A DNA stretch of 64,000 nucleotides, from positions 744,001 to 808,000 of the forward strand of contig JAYJMM010000014.1 in the NCBI GenBank assembly GCA_037349105.1, in the 5' to 3' direction. The notes below the pieces were generated by a model that saw only the letters and a program-made list of their open reading frames with translations, was not told where the DNA came from and made no database searches. The DNA is from Limnomonas spitsbergensis (lineage: Eukaryota > Chlorophyta > Chlorophyceae > Chlamydomonadales). A program made the translations under genes and the position numbers. This document shows positions 45,305 to 54,591 of this stretch, in pieces. Position 1 is the first letter of the stretch. Each line of letters starts with the position of its first letter.

Positions 45305-45386
45305 CAATCTGTGTGAATACGGCGCTCACGGGCGCTTGACACTGTAATGTAAAGGCCGTTGCATAACTGTGCATAACACGTATGAC

Positions 45387-46544
45387 ATGGACGCGAACCT
45401 GGGAAGCCTCATGATGTTGACGGTGTGCGGCGTCGCGGCCAGCTGGGCGTCCACGACTGCCAGCTGGGTGAGCCAGTTGCTCCTGAGTCTTCTCACCCTG
45501 GAGCGCAAGTACACCGAATATCGCAACATGCCTGGCATCGATGCTCTCCTGGCCGAAATGGAGGCCACGCACGTGTTCTCCGAGAGAAGGAGCGCGCACG
45601 GCCAGCGCATGGTGCCTTCCGGCGCGGTCCTTGGATCTCTTGCGCGGCCGTACGTTGCCTTCGTAGAGACACATGGTTCGGAGGAATACAAACAGACTCT
45701 GAGCGTGCGCGTGCTCCGTCCGCGTTGGATGGGGCCTCTCCTCCCGGACTCCGTCGCCAACTGCGTCGGCATGGGCGCGTGTGCCGAGGCCAGCGGCGTT
45801 ATCCGCGTGATGCGCCAGGCTGGCGTTAAAGTGGACGAACCCGACTGGCGAACGCGCCGCGAGCTCGCCTGCCCTGGCTTCGTGCCGAAGCGCGCGATGG
45901 GCGCAGCAGGCGCTGTCGCAAGGCGCATCGCGTCGGCGGTGCGAGCAAGTCCTGGGTCCCAGTCCCGTGTGGTGCTGACGGGTCCTCCCGGATGCGGCAA
46001 GACGACGTCGGCGAGGCTGCTTGCGCGCCGCCTTGGCGCCCTTCTCGTTCCTTCGTTCGACCCCACGCGCCCAGGCATCAGCATGCAGAACCTGCTCTCG
46101 GACATCGGGCAGACATCCCCCTTCGGCGACGACAACCCTTGGGCCGTCATCGTCATCGAAGAGTTTGAAGGCTGCCTGGGCCGCCTGTCACCTGTCGGCA
46201 CTCAGAATCAGGCAGCACTCGCGTTCTCGGCGGACAACGCAGCGCACGGTGTGCGCACCGACGTTTCGGACAAGGCTTCGTGGAACGCGATGATGGACAT
46301 GCTTCAGTACGTGCCGCGCGTCGTGCTCGTCATGACGTCCAACCTGTCTATCGAAGACATCGATGCCCTGGATGTGCGGGCGGGAGGTGGATTGCTACGT
46401 GACGGACGAGTGACAGTGCGCGTACAGATGACTGGCGACGAAGGGATCTGCGTCGAAACGACCCCCGGAGATGATCATGCCGGAGACAGGCGTGGAAGGG
46501 AGTGGGGATGTGGTATAGTGGGCGATGAACTCCACATCGATTGA
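45387..46544 (+). CDS. AAA+ ATPase with N-terminal hydrophobic segment
   Basis: 385 residues. A hydrophobic N-terminus (LGSLMMLTVCGVAASWASTT, about residues 4-23) could anchor it in a membrane. The AAA+ core has Walker A VLTGPPGCGKTTSARLLARR (about 201-220), Walker B WAVIVIEEFEG and sensor-1 VVLVMTSN. The middle region (FVPKRAM, VRASPGSQSRV) resembles the entry to BCS1-type ATPases. Role unknown; unfoldase or translocase activity at a membrane is inferred. The last 40 residues after VRVQMTGDEG look unstructured, and a canonical C-terminal AAA lid is hard to see, so the protein may be slightly truncated. Confidence 0.65.
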   Translation: MDANLGSLMMLTVCGVAASWASTTASWVSQLLLSLLTLERKYTEYRNMPGIDALLAEMEATHVFSERRSAHGQRMVPSGAVLGSLARPYVAFVETHGSEEYKQTLSVRVLRPRWMGPLLPDSVANCVGMGACAEASGVIRVMRQAGVKVDEPDWRTRRELACPGFVPKRAMGAAGAVARRIASAVRASPGSQSRVVLTGPPGCGKTTSARLLARRLGALLVPSFDPTRPGISMQNLLSDIGQTSPFGDDNPWAVIVIEEFEGCLGRLSPVGTQNQAALAFSADNAAHGVRTDVSDKASWNAMMDMLQYVPRVVLVMTSNLSIEDIDALDVRAGGGLLRDGRVTVRVQMTGDEGICVETTPGDDHAGDRRGREWGCGIVGDELHID

Positions 46545-46833
46545 TGTCACACCTCTTCTCTCTCTCCGATGTGTCCATTGCAAGACACAGCGACTTTTGA
46601 TATTTCCAAGCCCTCACACTTATTTCTACGTGCACTACCCATATATCCCATTCCCGACCTTAATCTGACTGAACGTCTCAGCGTCGCCATCTGGAAAACT
46701 CACCTGCCCATTATTGCCCGGTACCCCTTGACGACACTCCTTAACCACCAGTTTTGTTGTCTCCCGGTGTACGGCATTTAAAATCCCGTATTCCTCAATA
46801 CACGCTCAGGCGTTTTCTTTCTTTCTTTCTCAG
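46545..46833. other. AT-rich spacer
   Basis: No gene recognised. A TTTC microsatellite ending in CAG at 46811-46833 resembles a 3' splice site immediately before the kinase remnant; a near-identical phrase (CTCAGGCGTTTTCTTTC) recurs at 63531. Confidence 0.35.
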
Positions 46834-47215
46834 GCATTCGGAGCAGCATCAGAATGTTCCTCGATGCGTTCTCAGCGTTGCACGACATCGGGTCTTGTCA
46901 TTTCGGAGTCTTGTACCGCGTGGTAAAGTCGCGCGCAGCCAAGGTCGTGGACCTGATCCCGACCACTAGGTGGTGGCGCCAGGGCCTGGAACACACCCGC
47001 GCCGACTGGAACACACCCTCGAGCTGCGTTTTGCGAGGGCCATCGGCCCGGCCGTGCACGACGCTTACATTTGCATGGTGGGATCGACCTTGCGCGGCGG
47101 CGTGGTGATGGACTTCATCGATGGCATGGGCGGACGAGCTCGCGCTGCAGAAGGTGGCAGAGCTGCACGGCATGGGCGTGTTCCACGGGAAACTTCCGCT
47201 TGGTCGCATAGGGGT
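46834..47215 (+). pseudogene. Decayed protein kinase
   Basis: Kinase elements are spread over shifted frames. First frame: LHDIGSCHFGVLYRV (glycine loop) and AAKVVDLI (ATP-binding Lys). Second frame: FARAIGPAVHDAYICMV (helix C and strand) and GGVVMDFIDG (hinge). First frame again: LALQKVAELHGMGVFHGKLP, then LGRIGV, where the catalytic HGDLHxGNI has become HGKLPLGRI, losing the catalytic Asp and Asn. Two frameshifts plus these substitutions make it non-functional. The type matches the kinase remnant at the left edge (xGIxPxVHD, H-x-DLHxGN). A downstream ORF reading KNVVKNVVKNVVN is just a 12-bp repeat (about 47242-47279). Confidence 0.6.
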
Positions 47216-47542
47216 AGGAAACACATCACATGCGCGCGAAGAACGTTGTAAAGAACGTTGTCAAGAACGTTGTCAACTACGGGCATGCCGGCAATGCCCA
47301 GGATGCACACGCGAAAGACCTTGCCGACATGCGGAAGCTGAAGGACGGCCGTAATCCGATCCAGGACCCCGCCGTCGTGACGCTGCGGGTGGCCAATGCG
47401 CTCCTGCCAGCCGACAAGGAACATTCTGCGGTGGACACGGAATACCGTAATCCAGAATCCTTCACTCGGTTACAATACACTGAGTTGTGTTCGTAGTGGA
47501 CATCTGTCCGTCAATCATTTAGATTTTACGTGTTCATGCCCA

Positions 47543-47590
47543 AATGGTAGACGTATACATGTCCCACTTTATGGTTCCATGCCAGACACA
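47543..47590 (+). repeat. Dispersed intergenic element A, copy 4 (left part)
   Basis: GGTAGACGTATACATGTCCC then ACTTTATGGTTCC. The upstream flank (TTCATGCCCAAATGG) also matches copy 3 (TTCACGCCCAAAACGG). The right half has diverged. It lies between the kinase remnant and the topoisomerase II 3' end. Confidence 0.55.
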
Positions 47591-47596
47591 CACGTT

Positions 47597-50500
47597 TCAG
47601 CGCGGCAACAGTCGGTACTCGACCTCGAAGCGATCCAGATCGACCGACCACATGTCTTCCGCTGTGCTGGTCTCCGCGGCGTGCAGTTCGCGCTGCTTCC
47701 CCTCCATCTGGGTGTTCAGCTGTGCCCTGCGCTTCGCGGTCATCGACGCGATCTGCATAGATAGCAGGTATGTGTAGGTGCCTCCCTGGAACCCTTCCTC
47801 TCCCGTTTCGCCCTCTACGTCGTCAGACTCTGCTGTGACATGTCCTCCGTGCTGTTCTTTGTCTTCAGGCGCGCCGAGTGCGCGGGACATGCGCCGCAGC
47901 CCCGCGGCCTCCATCTCGATGGCGAGCTGCGGTGCTGGGGTGTCCTGCAGGCGCAGTCGCCCGTCGGCGACCAGGTCAAGGAACAGCACTCGATTGCGCA
48001 GCACATCGACCTCGTCGGTCAGGCGTGCGACGAGGTGTCCTCTGCGTTTGACATACCCTTGGAACCGTGCGACGCAGAACTCCTCGACGATTGCGTCTGG
48101 CGTCGCGTATTTTTGAATCTGTCCCCTCGCGTTGAAGAGGTGCATGTTCGTCGTCGAAAGCCCCTTCACGCCCAGCATCTTGAGCTCTGCCTCCAGTCGC
48201 GACACTGTCGCGTCCACTGGAGCGTTGGCGGTCGCGGGTTTCGCCGGCGCCATCCATGCGTTGACTGCGGCGGCGCTTGCGAAGGTGATCAAGAAGTCGA
48301 TCGTCGACTCGCTCGACGCGTTCTGAACCGACTTTACGTCCGCGTGCTTGTCCACGAGCGTGTCCAGCGCATTCTTAAAGTCTTCCGTCCAAGTGCCGAT
48401 CGGCAGCTCGGTCACGCGCACGCGCGTTCCTCCGGCGCCGCCCACGCGTTCGAGGACGCCCCTGGATCGAAGGCGACCGGTCGCCGGCGCTGCCTCGATG
48501 CGCCCGCGAAACCCTCGGTACCAAGGGCGCGTTAGCTGAAGGCTCACCGGATCCGTCTCTTCCTTGTCCACCTCTCCCTTCCGCCCTTGTCTCGCTCCTC
48601 CGATCCAGGCGCGGACTGCAGCGACGATCTCCAGCGGATCGTAGCTCGGCACGTTCGTGCTGTAGCCGGTGCCGATGCCTGCTGCTCCGTTGATGAGCAC
48701 CAGTGGCAGCACCGGCAGGTAGTGCCTCGGTTCGACCGGGATCCCGTCGTCGCATAGGTACTCGAGCACAGCGTCGTCTTCCGAGGGTAACAGCGCGGAC
48801 GCGAGTCGCGTCAGGCGCGTGTGTATGTACCTCGGGCTGGCCCAGTCGTCGCCGCCCGTCAGGCGCGTCCCGAACTGCCCGAGCGCCTCGAGCAATGGCG
48901 CGTTGTTGCCGCTGCCAACGAAGTCCTGCGCCATGCCGATCAGCGTGCCCTGCATCGATGCCTCGCCGTGATGGAAGCACGCGTGTTCTGCGGCGTAGGC
49001 GGCGAGCTGTGCGACGCGGAGCTCGCCTCGCACGAGGTTGCGCTTCCTGCACCCGAACATCGCCTTTCTCTGAGAGACCTTGAGTCCGTCGACCGCCGAC
49101 GGGATAGATCGTAGCACGTCGTAGTTGCTGAAGTGCACGAGGTCGCGTTCGACGAACTCGGTGAAGCTGACGTCCCCGGTCCCGTAGTCCAGAGTCCTCG
49201 CCGGGTCGTAGGCCTGCAGCCAAGCCTTGCGGTCGTCTGCGCGCCTCTTGTCGAACGCCTTGCCGAGCGCCTCCCGGGAGCGCCCCTCGTCGTCCTCCCA
49301 CGTGTAGACGACCAGCCGCATGCGCCGGAACCAGTCACGCGCTTCCTCGGCGGTCGAGGTGCCCAGTCCCTTGTAGTACTTGCTGTGAGCCTTCGCTGTG
49401 CACTCGCTGCTGTCCCGCTTCCACAGCTCGAAGTCGCCGAGGTTGTAGAACTCGTGAACGACGGGGCCTTTGCTGCCTCCGCCGCCCCCCCCCACCTTAG
49501 GTCCCGACCGCTTGGCCGGGTCGCCTGCGGGCCAAACCTTTACGATCGGCGTCAGCAGCGTGCAGAGGAACCCCTCGACGCGCAGCAGGGTCGGCCACTG
49601 CTGCAGGAACAGGTTCATGACGAGCCCCTTGATGTGGCTGCCATCCGAGTCTGCGTCTGTCATCAGCATCACCCGACCGTATCGAAGCTCGGCGGTCGAC
49701 GCGTACGCTCGTCCGGTCTGGAGGCCGAGGATCTTCTTGATCGCCGATATTTCGGCGTTCGCGGCCACCCTGTCCGCACTGACTTCGCACACGTTCATGA
49801 CCTTTCCGCGCAGAGGAAACACGCCGTACTTGTCGCGGCCCACCACCGACAGCCCTGCGACAGCCGACGCCTTTGCGCTGTCGCCCTCGGTCAGGATCAG
49901 CGTGCACTGCCCACTGCGCGCTGTGCCGGCCCACTCTGCATCATCCAGCTTTGGCACCGAGACGGTCGCCCGTTTGGAGCCGTCGGTCTTGCGCGCCTCC
50001 TTGTCCGCGGCGACGCCGCTGAGGCCTACGACACGGTCGACGAGACCCTCTAGCTTGTACATCTTTTCCACGAACGCGTCACTGACTTCGACTTTGCCTC
50101 CAAACTGTCCCGGCGGTGTCGTGAGCGTCTCCTTCGACTGCGAGTCGAAGCGCGGCCCCGGTACCGTGGCTCGCACGAACACGAGCAGGTTGTCGCGCAC
50201 GTACTGCGGCTTGGGCGGAGGCCCTGCCGATGCGCCTCCCTTGCGCCTCGTCGCGACGAGGTCGCAGAGCTTTCGGCAAATCTGGTTGACGACGTGGTCG
50301 ACGTGCTTCCCGCCCCTCAGCGTGGCGACGCCGTTGACGAAGGACACCTGCTTGAGGCCTGTGCCGTCGGAAAGCGCGGCGGCCACCTCCCATCCGTCGC
50401 ACGGCCGTTCGTAAGCGCGCCCCGCTGCGCCGCGTGCGCCTACGTACAGATCGATGTATCTCTCGAACGTCTTCACCTCCAGCCGCTTGCCGTCAAGCCA

Positions 50501-51268
50501 TACGGCGACATCCGCTGGCGTGACGGCGGCCGCGTCGTACACTCGCTTGACGACCAGCGCGTGCATGTCGTTCGACAAGCCGCCCGTCTCTCCCATGCCG
50601 AGGCGCGCGTAGTCCGGAAGGAACCTCACTGCCGTCGACGACTTTTTGAGCGCGCACTTCTCGACGCTCGGCTTGCCGATGACGGACATGTTTTCTTCGA
50701 ACCGCTGCCGAAATCGAAGATGGCGGTGTCTGTCGACGACCTCGACCTCGAACCACTTAGACATGATGTTGCACGCCTTGGCACCGATGCCGTTCTGGCC
50801 TCCCACGACGCGCTTTCCCTGGTCGTCGTCGTCGTCGTAATTTGCAGAGGTGAGCAAGTGTCCGAAGATGAGCTCCGGCACGTATATGGGTTGGTCCGTC
50901 GACGCCTCGTGCTTGACGACGACCGGTATGCCGTCTCCGTCGTTAGATACCGACACGACGCCGGTGGCCCGGTCGACTCTGACCTCGATCTTCTTGACGA
51001 CGTCGACGGCATCCCTCCCCGCCGCGACTGCGTCGGCCGCTAGCTGGCGCCTGCGAGTCGCGTGATCGATCGCGTTCACTAGCATCTCGTCGACGACCTT
51101 GAGCATCGCCGGGCAGTAGATTAGTCCCTCTCGCAGCTGCATGCGCTCCCCGGCGTCGTCGAGCACCCATGCGCAGCACGGCTCGGACGACACTGCGCCT
51201 ATGTACATGTCCGGGCGGTGCATGACGTGTTCTCTGTGCGAGAGGCGCCTGAACGATGCGGCGTCCAT
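47597..51268 (-). CDS. TOP2: DNA topoisomerase II
   Basis: 1223 residues, full length for a viral type IIA enzyme. GHKL ATPase: EMLVNAIDHA (ATP-site Asn), VSNDGDGIPV and GGQNGIGAKACN. TOPRIM: LILTEGDSAKASA (Glu about residue 461), PLRGKVMNV and MLMTDADSDGSHIKGL (DxDxD). Breakage-reunion domain: active-site Tyr in ASPRYIHTRL (about residue 814), then GTGYSTNVPSYDPLEI. It lacks the long nuclear C-terminal tail of host enzymes, as usual in giant viruses. It relaxes and decatenates replicating viral DNA by ATP-driven double-strand passage. Start ATG follows a CTTAAAGGG box 45 bp upstream that is shared with the divergent gene at 51351. Confidence 0.97.
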   Translation of the reverse strand: MDAASFRRLSHREHVMHRPDMYIGAVSSEPCCAWVLDDAGERMQLREGLIYCPAMLKVVDEMLVNAIDHATRRRQLAADAVAAGRDAVDVVKKIEVRVDRATGVVSVSNDGDGIPVVVKHEASTDQPIYVPELIFGHLLTSANYDDDDDQGKRVVGGQNGIGAKACNIMSKWFEVEVVDRHRHLRFRQRFEENMSVIGKPSVEKCALKKSSTAVRFLPDYARLGMGETGGLSNDMHALVVKRVYDAAAVTPADVAVWLDGKRLEVKTFERYIDLYVGARGAAGRAYERPCDGWEVAAALSDGTGLKQVSFVNGVATLRGGKHVDHVVNQICRKLCDLVATRRKGGASAGPPPKPQYVRDNLLVFVRATVPGPRFDSQSKETLTTPPGQFGGKVEVSDAFVEKMYKLEGLVDRVVGLSGVAADKEARKTDGSKRATVSVPKLDDAEWAGTARSGQCTLILTEGDSAKASAVAGLSVVGRDKYGVFPLRGKVMNVCEVSADRVAANAEISAIKKILGLQTGRAYASTAELRYGRVMLMTDADSDGSHIKGLVMNLFLQQWPTLLRVEGFLCTLLTPIVKVWPAGDPAKRSGPKVGGGGGGSKGPVVHEFYNLGDFELWKRDSSECTAKAHSKYYKGLGTSTAEEARDWFRRMRLVVYTWEDDEGRSREALGKAFDKRRADDRKAWLQAYDPARTLDYGTGDVSFTEFVERDLVHFSNYDVLRSIPSAVDGLKVSQRKAMFGCRKRNLVRGELRVAQLAAYAAEHACFHHGEASMQGTLIGMAQDFVGSGNNAPLLEALGQFGTRLTGGDDWASPRYIHTRLTRLASALLPSEDDAVLEYLCDDGIPVEPRHYLPVLPLVLINGAAGIGTGYSTNVPSYDPLEIVAAVRAWIGGARQGRKGEVDKEETDPVSLQLTRPWYRGFRGRIEAAPATGRLRSRGVLERVGGAGGTRVRVTELPIGTWTEDFKNALDTLVDKHADVKSVQNASSESTIDFLITFASAAAVNAWMAPAKPATANAPVDATVSRLEAELKMLGVKGLSTTNMHLFNARGQIQKYATPDAIVEEFCVARFQGYVKRRGHLVARLTDEVDVLRNRVLFLDLVADGRLRLQDTPAPQLAIEMEAAGLRRMSRALGAPEDKEQHGGHVTAESDDVEGETGEEGFQGGTYTYLLSMQIASMTAKRRAQLNTQMEGKQRELHAAETSTAEDMWSVDLDRFEVEYRLLPR

Positions 51269-51312
51269 GGTTCTGCTGTCGTGTGCGTGAAAGGATCTAT
51301 GGCCGCGTCTCT

Positions 51313-51322
51313 CCCTTTAAGC
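51313..51322 (-). promoter_or_regulatory. TATA-like motif between topoisomerase II and the divergent gene
   Basis: GCTTAAAGGG on the minus strand. Because the core is TTTAAA-like it could serve both directions: 45 bp from the topoisomerase ATG and about 30 bp from the 51351 ATG. Confidence 0.45.
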
Positions 51323-51350
51323 GTGCCCGCTGCAAAAAAAATGTCCTCCA

Positions 51351-52331
51351 ATGTTCAGCAGCAGGGACAGGATCATGAATAAGAATAACAACCGGGGGGG
51401 GGGGAAGCCGCAGAAGAAGAATAAACAAAAAAACGGCGGCGACCTCAAAAATGACAACGGAAAGGGGAAGAACGGCACAACAGGTCCAGGAAAGTGCGGG
51501 GCGTTCGTGGACATCGACTTTGAAAAAGTGGAGCCTGCTTCCGAAAGGTACGATGTGGCCAACAAGGCGTATGGATGGTACACGCACTTCCTAGATACCT
51601 TCCCTAAATCGGACGTCGATAAGCTCAAGCAATACGCGATGCCCTACAAGATCTCGTGGGACGTGGCCAGCCTCATCGTGCAGCTCGACGCGATCTACCC
51701 GAAGATAGAGCTGTTTCGCGACGCTGCGAAGTCATCGGCCTTGCAGGCCAAGCTTGCCACTCCCGACGTCGAACGCGACGAGTCCACGTTGCGCACCCGC
51801 GACAACACTCCTCCCCTCATCACAACCGAAGGTCTCCTGGACCAGGCTTACGATGTGACGCAGCTTCTCAGGACCGGCCAGTTGTTCTTCGGAAAGCGCG
51901 AGCTCCGCAAAATGCTGGCGGCGAACATGAAGCACTTGCGTGTCGCCGCATCCACGTTCCGCAACGCCGAGATGAACCAGGGCATGGGCTTGCCGGCCGT
52001 GAACATGGGTTCCGATGGCGCCGGCATCGCGGGCGTTTTCACGAAACTGGATTACGATTGGCAATCCCAGATTTTCTACGCGTCTTTCCCAGAGGAACAG
52101 TCGGGCAGCGTCCCCATGTACACGGTGCCGTTCATCTTTACAGAGGTCGTCAAGGAGATAAAGATCGTGACGAAACCGGTCATGCTCCACGGGACATACT
52201 ACAACACCCGCATGACGCAAGCGGTCACAATCGTGGACACCACCATCGAGGACATGGAAATCATCATGAACACCCGGAAGTCGCGCTCGGGCCGTGGGTT
52301 GCCATCGAAGAATGGGAACGCGTTCAGGTAG
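51351..52331 (+). CDS. Hypothetical viral protein
   Basis: 326 residues, family not recognised. The N-terminal 45 residues are low complexity and basic (NKNNNRGGGKPQKKNKQKNG). From about residue 55 the sequence looks globular and helical (YGWYTHFLDTFPKSDVDKLK, LIVQLDAIYPKIELFRDAAK, RELRKMLAANMKHLRVAAST), followed by strand-rich YASFPEEQSGSVPMYTVPFI and VTIVDTTIEDMEIIM. The C-terminus is basic. An out-of-frame ATG at 51341, just before this start, opens a 13-codon reading frame, so initiation may instead use the in-frame ATG at 51375. Its stop lies 6 bp from the stop of the convergent TFIIB-like gene. Confidence 0.6.
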   Translation: MFSSRDRIMNKNNNRGGGKPQKKNKQKNGGDLKNDNGKGKNGTTGPGKCGAFVDIDFEKVEPASERYDVANKAYGWYTHFLDTFPKSDVDKLKQYAMPYKISWDVASLIVQLDAIYPKIELFRDAAKSSALQAKLATPDVERDESTLRTRDNTPPLITTEGLLDQAYDVTQLLRTGQLFFGKRELRKMLAANMKHLRVAASTFRNAEMNQGMGLPAVNMGSDGAGIAGVFTKLDYDWQSQIFYASFPEEQSGSVPMYTVPFIFTEVVKEIKIVTKPVMLHGTYYNTRMTQAVTIVDTTIEDMEIIMNTRKSRSGRGLPSKNGNAFR

Positions 52332-52337
52332 TAGGCG

Positions 52338-53069
52338 TCACGTCGAGCATCGCCGCCTCTTCGAAGTCAAGCCGTCGGCCTTCCACACGACCCCCGCCGT
52401 CTCCAGATGCGCCTTGATTTTATCAGCGCCCCTTTTCGAGCCTCTCCCCGCGACGATATCCGCCAGATGCTTCTCGACGGTCGACGGCTTCGCGCTCGTC
52501 AAGTCGCGCTCGTTCAAGACGCGCACGGCGCGCTTCACGAAGTCGTGTTGCATGGCATCGTCTTCGTCATTACCGTGCAATATTCTCATTTCTTCGACGA
52601 GCTTCATGACGCGCTGTGTGTTGTGGAAGCTGCTCCTGCCCGGGATGTTGCCCATCTGGACGGTGAAGTCGTCGCCTGATACCCCGAGCATGCCGGCGAT
52701 GTGTTCCATGGTGAAGTCCATGTCTTTCGCCGTGACGGCGCTGTAGAGGCACGCCGCGCCGAGTGCGGTGGGCGACACAGCGCCTACCGTCACAGATTCC
52801 ATGATATCGAGCGCAAGGGCGACCACGTCTTTCGGAAGGCGCATCAGCGACGCTGCTGACAGGAGGTACGTCCTCGGGTCCTGGCTATCGATCTTGGTCC
52901 CATTCCCATTCCCATTCATGTTGCCTGCTATGCTGGAGTGCCAGACCTCCGCTTCGACCAGGTGGACCACGTTCACGCCGCAGTCCGGGCAGATGAGCGA
53001 GTTTGTGTCCCCCTCGAAGGGTACGCCAGACACATCTTTCCTGCACGAGGAGCACCAGCAGTGCTTCAT
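52338..53069 (-). CDS. TFIIB-like transcription factor
   Basis: 243 residues. N-terminal zinc ribbon: CSSC (Cys6, Cys9) and CPDC (Cys27, Cys30), followed by VNVVHLVEAEVWH. The C-terminal two thirds has at least one cyclin-like repeat: LMRLPKDVVALALDIMESV, SPTALGAACLYSAVTA, EHIAGMLGVSG and VKRAVRVLNER. The order is that of TFIIB, which bridges TBP and RNA polymerase; giant viruses often encode a divergent one. Start placed at MKHCWC, where the ATG overlaps the stop of the FtsJ gene (ATGA). An upstream in-frame extension is a Gln-rich reading of the CAG tract inside the FtsJ gene and was rejected. Confidence 0.75.
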   Translation of the reverse strand: MKHCWCSSCRKDVSGVPFEGDTNSLICPDCGVNVVHLVEAEVWHSSIAGNMNGNGNGTKIDSQDPRTYLLSAASLMRLPKDVVALALDIMESVTVGAVSPTALGAACLYSAVTAKDMDFTMEHIAGMLGVSGDDFTVQMGNIPGRSSFHNTQRVMKLVEEMRILHGNDEDDAMQHDFVKRAVRVLNERDLTSAKPSTVEKHLADIVAGRGSKRGADKIKAHLETAGVVWKADGLTSKRRRCST

Positions 53070-54502
53070 TGTAGCATCGGGGCGCCGTTGCTGCTGCTGC
53101 TGCTGCTGCTGCTTCTGTTGCTCCTGCTGCTGCTTCTGTTGCTCCTGCTGCTGCTTCTGCTGCTCATTCTGCTCCTCCTTTTGCTGCTGCTGCTGCTGCT
53201 GCTCTCTCTGCTGCTCCCGGTGCATGGGGCGAGCGGCGGGAGCTTCGACGTTGTCGCGATGCTGTATTTGAGGCACCACTGAGCAGAAGCGTGCAGCTGT
53301 AGTCGAAAGGCTGAATCTCGTGACGAAGTGCGAGGGATTTGCTGATCTCGTCTCGCACCCCCCCTTTTAAACCACCCTTCTCTCAAGGTTGAGGTACCAG
53401 GGTTTGGGACGGGCGTCGACTGCCGTACGAGTGTCATCGTCTCCTGGATGCACGCGACCTGACGGGTCACGAACGCGATATTGAACTCGACCAACTCCGC
53501 CAGGAACCAAGCGGGTGCTGTCTCCAGACCGGACGGGGCGTCCTGGACTTCGACGTTGCGTCGCAGCGCAGCCAGCATGTCGGACGACGCTCCGATGAAG
53601 CCTGTGCACAACACATACTTTTCCGAGTTGGCGGGGCGGCTCGTGTGCGGCTTGACGAGTCGCAACTCGGCGTAGCAGACGCGCAGAGCATAGAGGAGGG
53701 ACACCGTCGCGTCGGTCCTCAGGTCGAACACTTTGAGCACGAGGGCACCTCCGTGCGCCTGCACCCGCATCGCGGTGTAGACCTCGCACAGCATCAGTCG
53801 GAAAGAGGCCGTGTCCTGCGCGTTGAAGTTTTCGCTGGTGTCGAACCCGCCGTCCGCGGTTACGACGTCGCATGCCGACGAGATGTTCGCGACGAAGTGG
53901 TCGATGTTGGCCAGGCTGTACAGGTTCCCCGTCCCGTCGGCGCCTGTGTGCACGGTCAAGCTTGAGGCCGTGGCACGCCGCACCGCGGCGAGCTTCCACC
54001 CTGGCACGCTGCGATGTGGCGAGATCAACGTGATGCAGTGCAGGCTGTCGCGTCTCTGGCGACCACGGAACGCCGCGAAGCCCTCGACGAAGCCGCCTGG
54101 ACCCTCGGCGAGGAAGGCGGCTTTGAGCATCGATCGATCGACCACCATCTCCGCCGCGAAATCTTTCAGTACCTCCCATATTTTGAAGAAGGATCGGCTG
54201 ACCGGATGGTGCAGAGACAGTCCGTTGGTCGATAGGGACACGCCGGCCTCCCTGACGGTCGCCGCGTCGGAGGAGGCCGGCGTCATCCGAATCGGGCTAC
54301 CGTACACGAGCTCGTGCAGGTTCGAAAGACGCTTGCACGCGTCCCATGCGCGCGTGTTCGCTATCTGGTCTTTGCACTGGTTCAGCGCATCGTGGATGGC
54401 CTCGTTCCTTCGCTTGAGCAGGCACAGCTCCTCCGTCTCGCCACTCGGAGGAGGGGCGGCAGCGGACATGGACATGCGGCACACGAACTTGGTCGGAAAC
54501 AT
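53066..54502 (-). CDS. FtsJ-like mRNA cap 2'-O-methyltransferase
   Basis: 478 residues from an ATG in an ideal Kozak context (GCCACCATG). The catalytic K-D-K-E tetrad is visible: VSRSFFKIWE (Lys107), VTADGGFD (Asp217), LVLKVFD (Lys257) and NSEKYVLC (Glu294). The SAM-binding loop is FLAEGPGGFVEG (about 131-142). It should methylate the ribose of the first transcribed nucleotide of viral mRNA caps. The C-terminal 100 residues are Ser/Arg-rich, encoded by a trinucleotide-repeat tract, and look disordered. The stop TGA overlaps the start of the TFIIB-like gene. A TTTAAGGC box lies about 70 bp upstream. Confidence 0.88.
   Translation of the reverse strand: MFPTKFVCRMSMSAAAPPPSGETEELCLLKRRNEAIHDALNQCKDQIANTRAWDACKRLSNLHELVYGSPIRMTPASSDAATVREAGVSLSTNGLSLHHPVSRSFFKIWEVLKDFAAEMVVDRSMLKAAFLAEGPGGFVEGFAAFRGRQRRDSLHCITLISPHRSVPGWKLAAVRRATASSLTVHTGADGTGNLYSLANIDHFVANISSACDVVTADGGFDTSENFNAQDTASFRLMLCEVYTAMRVQAHGGALVLKVFDLRTDATVSLLYALRVCYAELRLVKPHTSRPANSEKYVLCTGFIGASSDMLAALRRNVEVQDAPSGLETAPAWFLAELVEFNIAFVTRQVACIQETMTLVRQSTPVPNPGTSTLREGWFKRGGARRDQQIPRTSSRDSAFRLQLHASAQWCLKYSIATTSKLPPLAPCTGSSRESSSSSSSKRRSRMSSRSSSRSNRSSSRSNRSSSSSSSSNGAPMLQ
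53088..53220 (-). repeat. CAG/CTG-type trinucleotide repeat
   Basis: Interrupted GCTGCTGCT tract on the plus strand. It codes for the Ser/Arg-rich tail of the methyltransferase (AGC frame); the CAG frame gives an open Gln-rich shadow. Confidence 0.9.
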
Positions 54503-54570
54503 GGTGGCATGCACGCGCTCAAACCCCCAGAAAAAACGGATGCGTCTCAGTCTGCTGCTGGTCCAGCATC

Positions 54571-54583
54571 AAGCCTTAAATGC
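54571..54583 (-). promoter_or_regulatory. TATA-like motif of the FtsJ gene
   Basis: GCATTTAAGGCTT on the minus strand, 69-81 bp before the ATG. Confidence 0.45.
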
Positions 54584-54591
54584 TCCCGGCT

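Noticed and set aside
53070..53279. Gln-rich N-terminal extension of the TFIIB-like protein
   Set aside because: It lies wholly inside the FtsJ coding sequence, and the zinc ribbon starts right at the ATG of 53069.
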